Positions 10,809 to 20,439 of a stretch of DNA of 37,436 nucleotides are shown in pieces. The position numbers were made by a program, and so were the translations under genes. Every line of letters starts with the position of its first letter. Position 1 is the first letter of the stretch. The DNA is from Temnopleurus reevesii (Eukaryota > Echinodermata > Echinoidea > Temnopleuroida > Temnopleuridae), in NCBI GenBank assembly GCA_036244855.1, contig BQKZ01006460.1:1-37436 (forward strand), read 5' to 3'. The notes beneath the pieces were generated by a model. That model ran no database searches. It was not told the DNA's origin and was given only the letters and a program-made list of their open reading frames with translations.

Positions 10809-12624
10809 CTGATGAAGGTGAAGAAAAAAGAAGAAAATCTCATCATTTTATGCGAACGAATAGTGGGTCGACGTCGTGCACCTAAAATTGTTTAGGGTTC
10901 GGAATATGGACATTTCTGCTTGCTTTGTTAATGATAAGGAATAACAATTGATGCAATTCATAATGCCCCCAAATCCATCCTGATGGATGCCCAAGGCACA
11001 GTAGAGAAAGTTGGAGGAAAGTTAGAAGGTAGAAAGGTAGATTGACGATTATGCCCCCTGCATAACTTACGACCTGCTTATGATTCTTTTTTTTTTCTTT
11101 TAGAAAAGGATAATTGTATCTATCAGAAGTATCTTAATACATAGAAAATATTAGATTGAGATTCTGAATACTCACAGTAATAGTAAAAAAATCAAGAAAA
11201 GTTATCGCCCATTTCAAGCATTTTGGATATTATTTGTACTCGGTGTTTCATCTCTGTGCACAATTTTAGTGATATCATTCCAAATTTCATTTTGATAGTT
11301 ATTAGTATACTCGCTTTCACATCAATCTTTTACATCTTTCATCCCATCAAATATCCCTGAATATCATCATTTTGATCGAATAACCACAATACCAAATTGG
11401 GTTTATATTTAAACGTCACACTGCAAAACACCGGTGTTAAAGAGACAACACTACACCTAAGTAAAGTGTATGGTGTTAACTCCATCGAGAGTGGACCTTA
11501 TTAATTCCAGCACCTTCTTTAAGAAATGATCAATCAACGCCAATGTTCTGCACTTTATAATGACANGGGGGGGGGCTGTACGTGCTTACGTGCTTGATGT
11601 GTATATCTCAAATTATCTGGGGCTGTAACAACTACGATGGAAATGAACTTAAAAATGCTAATCGTAAGTCAAATGCAAAACACTGATCAAATTCATTTTG
11701 AATTATCTCTTTTATGTCACAGCACTGTCTATCAAAAATTATGATTTCATGCAGGAAATAATGTTGAATAACATTTCACAGGAATATGTGCCAGTCTAAA
11801 TAACTTTTAGAGTGTTTAAAATGATTACTATGCTCGAAATGCTCACTGATTTATTTGATTTCATTTGAAATGTCAATGTAAAAAAATAGGAATGAAATGA
11901 ACTAGAAAAGAAGATACTTTAGTCTATGTTTATGTAATATCAAAGATACCGAATGTATCAAAATGATCAAGTTATCTTCCATTTCAAGCATTTTGGATAT
12001 TATGTGTACTCGGTGTTTCATCTCTGTACACAATTTTACTAATGAGAGTATTCCAAATTTCATTTTGATAGTTTTCAGTATACTATCTTTCACATATTTG
12101 CACATCCACTTTTATCTTATTGAATATGGTTCATCGAAGGGATGTGTTAATCATTTGTATCAAATAACCATGATACCAAATTGGGTTCAGATTAAAACGT
12201 TCACTATAGAAAACACCGGCGTTAAAAAAAGATAACACTACACCGATGATAAGTTTTTGGTGTACTTAATCCCGGCGATGAACAGTCTGATGTTACACTC
12301 CGTTAAATATTGTGTTGCTTTTAAGTAACTCCATTGCGGTGTAGATCAACACTATCGAGATTGGTCCTTTTTAATTCCAACACCTTCTTTAAGAAATGAT
12401 CAATCAACGCCAATTTTCCGCACTTTATAATTACCAATTGCATATTATAATTACAATTATTTTAACGTGTTACCATGCCTCTGGTAAGAAAACACAGATA
12501 GATCAAAATATTTTAACTAGAGTATGGCTTCATTACGATATTTAACATATAGGCCTGCAATATACACAACTATAGATCATCATTATAAAGCGTTGGAACA
12601 TAATTATGGATGAATAAAACTTAC
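10809..12624 (-). other. Intron of the minus-strand GT10 gene with an internal duplication
   Basis: This AT-rich intron contains a diverged direct repeat. About 11193-11565 matches about 11964-12437, sharing for example CATTTCAAGCATTTTGGATA and AAGAAATGATCAATCAACGC. The second copy has roughly 100 bases more in its middle. The first copy stops at a single N (11566) followed by nine Gs. No exon is seen between the two coding exons. Confidence 0.65.
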
Positions 12625-12675
12625 CTGCATTTTCCTGGTGCATATTGTCTTCCATCTTCTTATGAGTCTTCTCAT
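12625..12675 (-). CDS. Probable first coding exon of the minus-strand GT10 gene (cytoplasmic tail)
   Basis: Reading the minus strand, ATG opens 17 codons (MRRLIRRWKTICTRKMQ) that end in CAG followed by a consensus donor GTAAGT. The exon is phase 0, and the acceptor at 10808 is also phase 0, so the join places a short tail with seven basic residues directly before the hydrophobic signal anchor. That is the arrangement expected for a type II Golgi enzyme. The intron would be 1,816 bases. The call rests on phase, splice consensus and topology, not on homology. Confidence 0.65.
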
Positions 12676-13540
12676 CCTTTTAGAAATTAAAAATGCTTAT
12701 GCTGGTCAAAATATTAAACAATATAGTTCTAATATGGACACCTTAATTGCATCATTTTCACCAAGTGTCATCGGTTAGTATATTTCTGTGGTTACGTATT
12801 GACCAGTCCGCCGTGAAGGATTAAAGAGAGATCATCTGTTCTTTGAGCTATCGAAAAGATGCTGATCAATATTTCTACTAGTCTTGTTTTGAAGACCTTT
12901 GAAGCACGTTAGTTGATGATTAATTGTTTTTGTTGAAATGTTGCCTCGGCGAATACAACTCCACGAAACAACACATTACTATTGGACAGATTATTGATAT
13001 ACTTCTAGTTTTCTTATGCAAGCCACACAACTCCTTATCAGCATACTTGATAAGAGCTGAGCTGAATTTCCAAGAATGGAATTGTAAGAATTGTAAGTCG
13101 ATCGTAAAATGAGTACCATAGAGATAAGATTATTTTGTATGTCTTTATCAACACCTCATATGTGGTATCTCATATTCATATTTACGGCGAAATTGATGCT
13201 AGCTGAAAATGAGGTATTTAATTGACGCCTCTTTTCCCTCAAGTTAAGAAGTCATGACTGCTATTTCTTGGAAATTTTACTTCGCTGAATAACGAATCAA
13301 CACGTTTAAGCCTCGGACAAGAGACTAGTTATCGATTTGATCTTTTCTCTATCATGGAGGTTACTTCATCGATTCGGTTGACATGGCGGCCCTTGCTGAG
13401 ACCAGCTCCATCAATAAGTTCATGATCATCCCACTGGAATGGATGATAGCAGGCGCGCACCCAGGATTTTCATACCCGGGGGGCTGAGCCCAAATTTGGC
13501 GCCCCCGCCCCTCCCCGCTAAGCTGACAACCAAAATAAAA
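12676..13540. other. Spacer between the divergent GT10 genes, left part
   Basis: It would hold the promoter of the minus-strand GT10 gene; I see no clear TATA box or initiator that I would commit to. An ATG-led stretch at 13384-13452 (MAALAETSSINKFMIIPLEW) is coding-like but short and runs into a GC-rich segment (13450-13530) that looks like the edge of a repeat cut by the assembly gap. Confidence 0.4.
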
Positions 13541-13902
13541 NNNNNNNNNNNNNNNNNNNNNNNNNNNNNNNNNNNNNNNNNNNNNNNNNNNNNNNNNNNN
13601 NNNNNNNNNNNNNNNNNNNNNNNNNNNNNNNNNNNNNNNNNNNNNNNNNNNNNNNNNNNNNNNNNNNNNNNNNNNNNNNNNNNNNNNNNNNNNNNNNNNN
13701 NNNNNNNNNNNNNNNNNNNNNNNNNNNNNNNNNNNNNNNNNNNNNNNNNNNNNNNNNNNNNNNNNNNNNNNNNNNNNNNNNNNNNNNNNNNNNNNNNNNN
13801 NNNNNNNNNNNNNNNNNNNNNNNNNNNNNNNNNNNNNNNNNNNNNNNNNNNNNNNNNNNNNNNNNNNNNNNNNNNNNNNNNNNNNNNNNNNNNNNNNNNN
13901 NN
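13541..13902. other. Assembly gap (362 Ns) ending in a poly-G run
   Basis: Unknown sequence. It is flanked on the left by C-rich DNA and on the right by more than 20 Gs (13903-13924). Translated frames that cross it are meaningless. A missing exon of the plus-strand GT10 gene could lie in it. Confidence 1.
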
Positions 13903-13924
13903 GGGGGGGGGGGGGGGGGGGGGG

Positions 13925-14640
13925 TATGGGGTCCAGGGGACCGCCTCGCCAATAATATCTCTTTCGTTTATTGAGGATTTTTTGTTTTGTCTCATTTGCT
14001 TGTCACTTCGGCGCGGAATTATTATGTACAAGTTTTTTATTTCCTTTTCTTCTTTTTTTTTGCTTGAAAATTGCACAATTTGCCCCCACCAATTGGGAAA
14101 CTTTGGATCTACTCCTAGATTCAGGAACTAGGCCTAGTTCCGTAGTACGTACAAGTCAACATTAAAGCTGTTCTTAGAGGAGTTCGTCACAACTACATGT
14201 ATAAGTGAACCATCATCCAGCTTTGGCGGAAAATTAGCAATCTCGAGGATAGGATGCAACCAAGTATGTGTAGGCATGTGTCGTGTATGCGCAATGAAAT
14301 AAAATCAAACAAACAAGCACATCTAAGGTTAAAAAAAATAACTTACACAAAACAATGCTAATAAAAAGAAGGATATCTCCACGGTCAAATTAGAGCCGGC
14401 AAGATAAATAAGTACAAAAACAGACTTGATTGGGGAAGATAAAGTGGCCATAGTCATGTATGCGGCGCCCAAATGTCGTTTTAGGCACCCGATGACCCAC
14501 CTATTTGGCCATTCGGCTGGTTATTCTCTTTGGCGGCTAAGGCTGTAATGCTATTCTCTGGATTCGTCGTCATCAGTACATTTGAACTATTATATATTCC
14601 ATACACCAAAATATATAGCAGCACACTCTCGGTGGAGATA
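13925..14640. other. Spacer with one possible exon-like frame on the minus strand
   Basis: Mostly AT-rich. On the minus strand an ATG at 14457 opens 37 codons, hydrophobic in two stretches (SVFVLIYLAG and ISFFLLALFC), that end at 14347 before GTAAGT in phase 0. That phase would fit the acceptor of the GT10 exon at 10808, making it a possible alternative first exon, but the base before the donor is T and there is no other support. Confidence 0.2.
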
Positions 14641-14890
14641 TACGCAGCCTTCGGGCGGGGATTTCCATCTTGTGGTGTACATCCCCTCCCTATGATGCAT
14701 ATCTCCACCCTACAGGGTGCTACTTGTACCAGTGGCTATACACACCTAAAGGTGCACTCTAATAAGGGTGCATATCTTCTCCATCGTGAGGGTGAATATC
14801 TCCACCATCAGGGTGCATACCTACATCCTAAATGGTGCTGCTATAATTGTAAAAGTGGCTGCACTCCAAAGGGTGCAAAACTGCATCATA
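14640..14890. repeat. Degenerate minisatellite of GGGTGCATATCTCCACC-type units
   Basis: The phrases AGGGTGCATAT, AGGGTGAATATCTCCACCAT and AAGGTGCACTC recur roughly every 25-40 bases, alternating AGGGTG with its complement CACCCT, so many local hairpins are possible. An open frame crosses it with a repeated Tyr-Leu-His pattern, but this follows from the repeat and it lacks an ATG at its start. Confidence 0.55.
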
Positions 14891-14949
14891 ATTTCTTAAT
14901 ATAGAAATGCAGCTTAGAAAGTGTACGTATCCTTCCTGCAGGATGCTCA

Positions 14950-15181
14950 GGACGCTTTGCATTTTTATAACCCTGGCTTTAGCTCGTCGCTACCAGGGCT
15001 CAAACAGTTTCAAGGAGTTGATAGCCATTTCCTGCCATATACCAATCCACCTCACCAGGGTTGAATGCAGCACTATTTTGAAGAAATTCTCTTTGCTGAA
15101 GGACATACATTATGGATGGGGTTCGAAGCGCGACCCTCTGGTTGAAAAGCGAGACTCAGAACCACAATATCACCACTCCTA
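14950..15181 (-). repeat. tRNA-derived SINE, diverged copy
   Basis: Read on the minus strand, this matches the element at 6979-7270: a head with CTGAGTCTCGCTTTTCAACC and a GCTTCGAACCCC B box, then TCCTTCAGCAAAGAG and GTGCTGCATTCAACCCTGGT. The 5' limit of the element is near 15181; its far end near 14950 is vague. Confidence 0.7.
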
Positions 15182-15820
15182 TGCAACTAGGCCATTGTAT
15201 ATCTATTTCACTTCATAATTATCTCATAATTGCTTTCGTAGATACTGGCAGAGTGCCATTTTCATATCGTCCTTGGGGGTAAGTTGCTCCATAAAACTTC
15301 GAATGGTAAATGTTTTCTTCTTGCTACAGCTGCGCATTATCCCCTCAGAAAGCGGATTAAAAATAACTTCAAAATCGAAGATATTCCTCGAAGAAAATTC
15401 CGACTGTTTACCAAATAACCCCCTGGATCGTCCTAACCCGTCCTCCTATTATTAGGTCATGTGGTATCCGAGCCGCCCCCATTGTGAGGAATATTTTGAT
15501 GCCATTGTGTGGTGAATGAGCATGTCGATCGCTGCTCCTTGAGATAAAAGATGAACGGTTTGGTGAGAACAATTCGTGCGAGAGTGTCCCCTCCCGAGAT
15601 TCATTCATGAAAAGAGAGGGATAAAAGTGTTTATTTTTAATGTGACAGTAGATGAAGACCGAGTCGCCTCAGATTGGAAACTCCTCCGAATAATATGCTT
15701 CATCAAAAGCTGTCAGGGTTAAATTGTATTTATTTAGAATTATTAGATTGTTGTCATTTCTCGGTATCATGACAAGGGACGGTTTTTAATTGGAGGGCAT
15801 AATCATCGTTATTATTATCA
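15182..15820. other. Intergenic spacer
   Basis: No coding frame, RNA or named repeat is supported. A GTAAGT at 15281-15286 has no convincing exon before it. Confidence 0.4.
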
Positions 15821-15825
15821 TCATT

Positions 15826-15945
15826 TTCATCATCACTACGAGGCGAACACCAACATCACCACCACCATCAAGAAGAACCGGCTGCCACCATCAGTAAAAC
15901 CACCACCACCACCACCATTACAACCACCAGCACCACCACAAATAA
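15826..15945. repeat. CAC/ATC-rich trinucleotide microsatellite
   Basis: Imperfect (CAC)n and (ATC)n runs, such as ACCACCACCACCACCACCA near 15900. Not coding. Confidence 0.9.
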
Positions 15946-17431
15946 GATGAATTGTCTTCTGGTTATGTTCTTTTAATACGCTTCATCTCAGCCTTCTTCT
16001 GTAAAACGATATTATTGGAAGTCCGCTTGTTGAAGGTGCACCTTAATGGACTCGAACCCCGAACCTAATACAGAGATGTTATTTGCAACAAGTATCATCA
16101 TTGCTCCTCATCGACAACATTTCTAACACCCCTATGGCCAAGTTCATGGACAAAGCAAGTTTAGTATTCAAACCGACTGAGACGAACAGGAAAATAAAGT
16201 CTTACTCCTGAATTAGGGTTCAACCTGATGAGAACTAAAAAAAGTTCAAGAACAATTAAAACCTCCTTTCCTCCAGTAGTCCGGATGTTGCATCCATTCG
16301 TCTTGAAAGTTGATTCTTCATCCCCGAGATGATCAGGGTCCGGGTGATGCAGAGTTTGATCCTTCGTGGGATATGGATGCCTCCCTGTTATTGCACATCT
16401 GCAGTGAGTATTACTTGTCATTGCTAATGTCGGCTTTCAAAGTAGTTTAAAGTAGTTTATGTAAAGCAAGTTTTCGGAACTCCTGGAAGATTACCAAAGG
16501 CTTGCATGACCTGGTAAGACTTAGCATGACCGTCACCGAGAGGGGGGGGGGGGGGGGGGGGAGAGAACACTCAAATAGGACCAGATCAAACTTGTTATTG
16601 TTTCCCTTTTGCTTGTCATCTCCTTATTGTAGTTGTGAAGCAAACATGTTGTTCTTTTTTTAACACCCCTACCCTTTTTTTGAGGGGAGGGGTGTTGGTG
16701 GGAGAGGAGAGTTTTAAGGCCATCATGCAGATAGGAGATGATAAAATACTCAACCGGCTCCATCCAACTAAAACCTATTTACCGCTGTCAAATTCTGGCA
16801 CGGTAAATAATAAATATGTCATGTAAATTTTTCTCATTCATTTTCTAAAATATGCCCCTTAAACTGCTGGTTACGGTCATGCATGATGACAAATGATGCA
16901 AACTGGATTCATCGTGTAATAATCATGTTCATTATATTTATATGGAAATTGGTGAATCGTGATCGGGTTTAACCTTTTTTTAATGAAAAAGAGACGGAAA
17001 TCAATCAAGAACAGATATGTTAACTTGATGAGGATCAAGCAAAAAGGGGAAACAAACTGACACAACCTTTTATTATTCTGTTTATGATTTTTTTCTATCA
17101 GCACCTGGCACTACTTGTACAAAATTGTTACGTAATACTACAATGAGCTTCGTGGGAGTGTCATGAATGGGTGTCATCGATTATTCTATTTTGAGACCTA
17201 TCCTGGTTTATAAATAGATGCCTGACTATAAATAGGCATTTGGAATATGAATGTTTATCTTATATTGAATATCAATTTAAATGATATGATGAGAGTATTG
17301 GAGAAAAAAAGTAAGTATACTATGAGGATAAATCTCGGGTTTACGTTGATAGCCGAAGTATTTCATTCTACGATGTCCTGTAAAGGCCGACTCACTCTTT
17401 GAGTTTTTAGTCTGCGACGGCTTAGCGGTTT
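15946..17431. other. Intergenic spacer with a 20-base poly-G tract
   Basis: Twenty consecutive Gs lie at 16542-16561. A weak candidate for a first exon of the plus-strand GT10 gene is ATG at 16377-16379 through 16403 (nine codons, MPPCYCTSA) before GTGAGT. It is phase 0 as required by the exon at 18140, but an overlapping upstream ATG at 16373 and the lack of basic residues argue against it. Nothing else was recognised. Confidence 0.3.
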
Positions 17432-17581
17432 TGAAAATTAAAAAAACGCTCCCCGAGCGCAAGGTATACGCTGATCAGACGGTGGACTAACGTTCGGGTT
17501 GAGCTCAAGGAGCGTGCGCCGAATGTCAGTCCACCGTATGACCTGCGCCTTTGTCCGTCCAGGGAGCGTTTTTAATTTTCA
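17432..17581. mobile_element. Long imperfect hairpin, about 150 bp (MITE-like)
   Basis: The left arm GAAAATTAAAAAAACGCTCC is mirrored by GGGAGCGTTTTTAATTTTC on the right; further in, ACGGTGGACTAACGTTCGG pairs with CCGAATGTCAGTCCACCGT. The centre carries the palindrome TTGAGCTCAA (17499-17508). It is GC-richer than its surroundings. A foldback transposon remnant is the simplest reading; a structured non-coding RNA is possible but unsupported. Confidence 0.75.
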
Positions 17582-17619
17582 GAGACGTTGAATCGACGAA
17601 GGCTTAAACGCAAAGGTAT

Positions 17620-17790
17620 TTTTGTATTTGTATTTTATTTATTTAATCACGGTAAAAGCCTGCTATCAGCTAAAAGCTGCTTTTCAGCAAGGCCGTGAAC
17701 AATGTATTGTTACTTTAAGCGGAAACGTGTGAATTAATTGTAACTATAAGAACCATACAAAGCAGCCAACAGACATCAGAAATTCCTGAA
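17620..17790. repeat. Possible retroposon tail
   Basis: ATTTTATTTATTTAATCACG, then AAAGCTGCTTTTCAGCAAGG, then CCGTGAACAA. A related order (TTTATTTATTTACGGTA, AGGCTATTTTTCAG, CCGTACAAG) occurs at 33035-33120, so the two are probably copies of one interspersed element. The family was not identified. Confidence 0.4.
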
Positions 17791-18139
17791 AAGTTACCAT
17801 AAATAATTTTTTGAAAATGTCATCAGTGGTAGAATGCAACGGGACCCTGAACTTGATCAGCAAATATATTAAACACTGCCTTGCTGTTCACTATCATGAC
17901 TATGGAGAACATCAGCAAAGTTTTGGAATAACACCGGTGTGAAATGAAATGAAAATAAGGAGCAATATAAACTATTATTATTTGCTTGAGTGTTGTTAAT
18001 CTCCTTTTATGGTGCTACCCAATATTTTGCTGTGCCTTTGCGATCTTGACGCAAAATATTTCATGCGATACATTTCACTTCTCCAAATATACATTACGAA
18101 TAAAAATATAATTCACTCTTCTTTTTCATCATCATACAG
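17791..18139. other. Upstream flank of the plus-strand GT10 exon, ending in its acceptor
   Basis: AT-rich. The last 30 bases are pyrimidine-rich (TTCTTTTTCATCATCATACAG) with AG at 18138-18139, a good 3' splice site. This is therefore most likely intron. Confidence 0.6.
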
Positions 18140-19429
18140 GGTAACAAGATTCGCCTGGCTCTACTGTGCTTAGTATTGATGTGGTCAACCTTACTATCAG
18201 GTCTCTTCATCCATTCCAACCGTGTCATCAACAAACGTGGATCCAGCTTCGAACCCAGCCTTCAACAAGTCGATCTCTCACGTTTAACCGCTGAATTCAA
18301 TCATTCTGCAACCGGTCAGTGTACCAAAAGCATTCTCCTATACGGCGACTTGGGGGAAATGAGGAATTTACCGGAACTCACGAAGTGGGCGGATCTAATG
18401 GAGCAAAGTCAGCGATTGGACAGCGAGGTAAAACTCGGCTGCAGGACGGATAGTATGAATTGCACCGTTCGACTTTCGCTGGGGACTGACGCTAAGCGTT
18501 TCCGCGGTAAGGACGCGGTTATTTTCGGTATCTTACCGCGCGCGCTGAGAGGTTGGATCGAGACGCTCAAGAATATGGAACCAGAAGATAATCAGACTTG
18601 GTTCTTTTACAGCACGGAATCTCCCCATCGCACTGTTTTGTGGAACCAAAATATGAACCTAACGCAACTGAAATATCACAAGTTGATATCATACAGATGG
18701 GATTCACATGTCTATACGTCATTTGGAACTTACAGCTACCAATCAATGGTGAATAACTCTGAAAGCTTGCCAGTTCATTTCTCCCAGAGGACCAACCTCA
18801 TAGCATGGGTGAACAATAACTGCGATGAGATATCGTGGCCAAGAAAGCCGTTCCTAAGCCGCCTCCGCGCGCACTTACCGCTTCACGAGTTCGGCTCATG
18901 CCGCACAAAGCAGTGCTTACCGCGTCACTCACCAAAATGCTCAGCTTTAATTCAGAAATACAAGTTCCTACTCATTCTCGCAAACGCCGAGTGTGAGGAT
19001 CTGATCCCGCCTGAATTCTGGTCTCTCGCTCTTGCCAACGGCGTTGTACCCGTCATCTATGGCGTGCCAAAGTCTGATGTTGCCAAAGTTGCCCCACCTT
19101 TTTCATTCGTCCACGTTTCAGATTTCAACTCTATTGACTCTTTAGCTGACTATCTCAAAATTCTAGCGGATGACGAGCAAGAATATGACAAGTTCTTTGC
19201 GTGGAGGAGGCGAGGGAGAATAAAAGTGGCATACCCCATCCCGCCAAAATTGATCTGCGGGGTGATACCGCATGTCTTCGACGGCACGCCGCAGTACATT
19301 ACGACAGTCGGGGAATCGAGTTGGTTTAATGGCTGTCGGACAAGGCCAAACAAGGACTCTCTGAAAGTGTTTAGTCCGGATAGACAATACAAGGAATATA
19401 ACCATTGGACAATCTGGAAAGCTGCATGA
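18140..19429 (+). CDS. GT10 fucosyltransferase-like protein, main coding exon; motif residues altered
   Basis: From the acceptor at 18139 the frame is open for 429 codons. It starts GNKIRLALLCLVLMWSTLLSG, a signal anchor preceded by basic residues, so the start codon must lie in an unseen upstream exon; the ATG at 18179 lies inside the anchor. Numbering from the codon at 18176, the luminal part has NCTVRL (95-100), KDAVIFG (112-118), TWFFYSTESP (141-150), YRWDSH (173-178), EFGSCRTKQC (238-247), KYKFLLILANAEC (261-273), IPPEFW (277-282), GVVPVIYG (289-296) and FVHVSDF (311-317). It is clearly a paralogue of the minus-strand gene. Unlike that gene, the family's DSD is DSH and the TEK before FW is PPE. 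TEK includes residues that contact GDP-fucose in studied enzymes, so activity is doubtful (inference). An AATAAA lies 18 bases after the stop. Confidence 0.88.
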   Translation, partial: GNKIRLALLCLVLMWSTLLSGLFIHSNRVINKRGSSFEPSLQQVDLSRLTAEFNHSATGQCTKSILLYGDLGEMRNLPELTKWADLMEQSQRLDSEVKLGCRTDSMNCTVRLSLGTDAKRFRGKDAVIFGILPRALRGWIETLKNMEPEDNQTWFFYSTESPHRTVLWNQNMNLTQLKYHKLISYRWDSHVYTSFGTYSYQSMVNNSESLPVHFSQRTNLIAWVNNNCDEISWPRKPFLSRLRAHLPLHEFGSCRTKQCLPRHSPKCSALIQKYKFLLILANAECEDLIPPEFWSLALANGVVPVIYGVPKSDVAKVAPPFSFVHVSDFNSIDSLADYLKILADDEQEYDKFFAWRRRGRIKVAYPIPPKLICGVIPHVFDGTPQYITTVGESSWFNGCRTRPNKDSLKVFSPDRQYKEYNHWTIWKAA

Positions 19430-19446
19430 TGTAGACATCCGGTCAT

Positions 19447-19452
19447 AATAAA
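19447..19452 (+). promoter_or_regulatory. Polyadenylation signal AATAAA after the GT10 gene
   Basis: The hexamer lies 18 bases after the TGA. A second AATAAA at 19698-19703 lies inside a MITE-like element. If the first is used, the 3' UTR is extremely short; the second gives a more usual length. Confidence 0.45.
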
Positions 19453-19628
19453 ATCCCAAGGATGCCAGAGAGTACCTAAGAGTACCAACGACTTCAGAAT
19501 GGTGACTTTTGGCACTATTCGGTAGCTCTTTGGCACTCTTTTAGAAGGACCCTGCTCATCTCCATTTCGCGATCAATTGATTGTAACCGATATGTTGTCC
19601 TTAATTTATATTTGGCAATGTCACAAAA

Positions 19629-19742
19629 GTGTCCTGTCTGTTACGTCAATTTCTTGACAACTTTTCCTTTAAATCCATTGAAATTCGGTATGTGTGTAAT
19701 AAATTGAATTTTATTGAATTTCAATGGATAGTTGTCAAGAGG
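19629..19742. mobile_element. MITE-like element, right end degraded
   Basis: It starts with GTCCTGTCTGTTACGTCAAT TTCTTGACAA, the same terminal sequence as the element at 21261-21413. It folds on itself: CTTGACAACTTTT plus TCCATTGAAATTC pairs with GAATTTCAATGGATAGTTGT followed by CAAG. It may contribute the distal polyadenylation hexamer of the GT10 gene. Confidence 0.6.
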
Positions 19743-20110
19743 TTAGGCTTCATTTGCCGAAAGTCATTTGCCGAAACAAATCTGTGACTGAGTTTTACAT
19801 TTTTCAAATTTAATGACGTGATGATAAACTAAATCTCATAATGATTTCTATTTATTGTTATTTAATTATAATTTATTCATTTCGAGATGTTTTATTTAAT
19901 TTCATTAAAATACAGCCGTGTTAAATGACCAAACCTGACTCCAGATATAAACTTTGAGTTGAAAACTAATAATTAGAAGTGGCAATCAAAATGAGGTACA
20001 GGGAAGATAAGGGACAGAGGAGGTGAAAAGACAAAGTGAGAACAAGAGAGAGGTTGGGAGATGGGGTAGGGGGTGAGAGAGATAAAACAAAGACAAAGAA
20101 ACCCACGACT
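19743..20110. other. AT-rich spacer
   Basis: Nothing recognised except a purine-rich stretch at 19985-20100. Confidence 0.4.
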
Positions 20111-20325
20111 GAGGCGCCGTGGCGTGCGCCTGAAATCAAGCTGTTAGGGACAGTCATAGACTTGGGTTAGTTCCTGCCTGTGGGCTCGAAGCCTGGTCGC
20201 ATACCGTCTTTCGGATGGAGACGTTAAGATGGCGATCCTCTTTCTCTATTCTTCTTCTGGCGTAAATATTCAGAATTGAATGATACACGCCTCTAAACTA
20301 CATCCTTTCCTTTCCTTTTTCCACG
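20111..20325 (+). repeat. tRNA-derived SINE, second family
   Basis: GAGGCGCCGTGGCGTGCGCC resembles a tRNA head with an A box, and GGGCTCGAAGCCTGGTCG a B box. Then come GTCTTTCGGATGGAGACGTT, ATTGAATGATACACGCCTCT and a (CCTTT)n-like tail. An inverted copy is at 27591-27800, alignable over essentially its whole length. Confidence 0.75.
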
Positions 20326-20439
20326 TTCAAGTCATTTACCTATCCAACGCTACCACACTCACAAAGGTACGGGAGAGCACTGTGAGAAGTTGGAGTGACA
20401 AATTATGACTGTTTTGGGGTTTGTTTGAGTGCATGATAG

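Larger units (their letters stand above)
9477..12675 (-). pseudogene. GT10 alpha-1,3/4-fucosyltransferase-like gene with one in-frame stop codon
   Basis: Exon 2 runs from 10808 to 9477; a likely exon 1 is 12675-12625. Together they give about 460 codons, a normal length for a Golgi fucosyltransferase. Exon 2 follows a pyrimidine-rich tract ending CATCAG and encodes a signal anchor (MILFIIGVFLLNAIL), a stem, then the GT10 fold: CPVYNCTLRF, KDAVIFG, TWFYYSTETP, TYRSDSDIPIPFG, DTYGRCG, and after the break YKFYMTLANSEC, EYITEKFW, GVVPVVYG, SFIHLSDF. The DSD and TEK motifs of the family are present. Six NXS/T sequons fit a luminal domain. The family transfers fucose from GDP-fucose to GlcNAc in glycans. 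A TAG at 9987-9989 splits the frame just before the donor-binding C-terminal half. No frameshift accompanies it, so it may be a recent pseudogene, a null allele or a sequencing error. Confidence 0.85.

Noticed and set aside
13384..13452. ATG-led coding-like stretch (MAALAETSSINKF...)
   Set aside because: Only about 23 codons before repeat-like GC-rich DNA; no donor site and no homologue recognised.
13426..14131. Frames of more than 200 codons on both strands
   Set aside because: They run through 362 Ns and therefore mean nothing.
19150..19536. Minus-strand frames of 98-128 codons
   Set aside because: Shadows of the plus-strand GT10 exon, with no family resemblance of their own.
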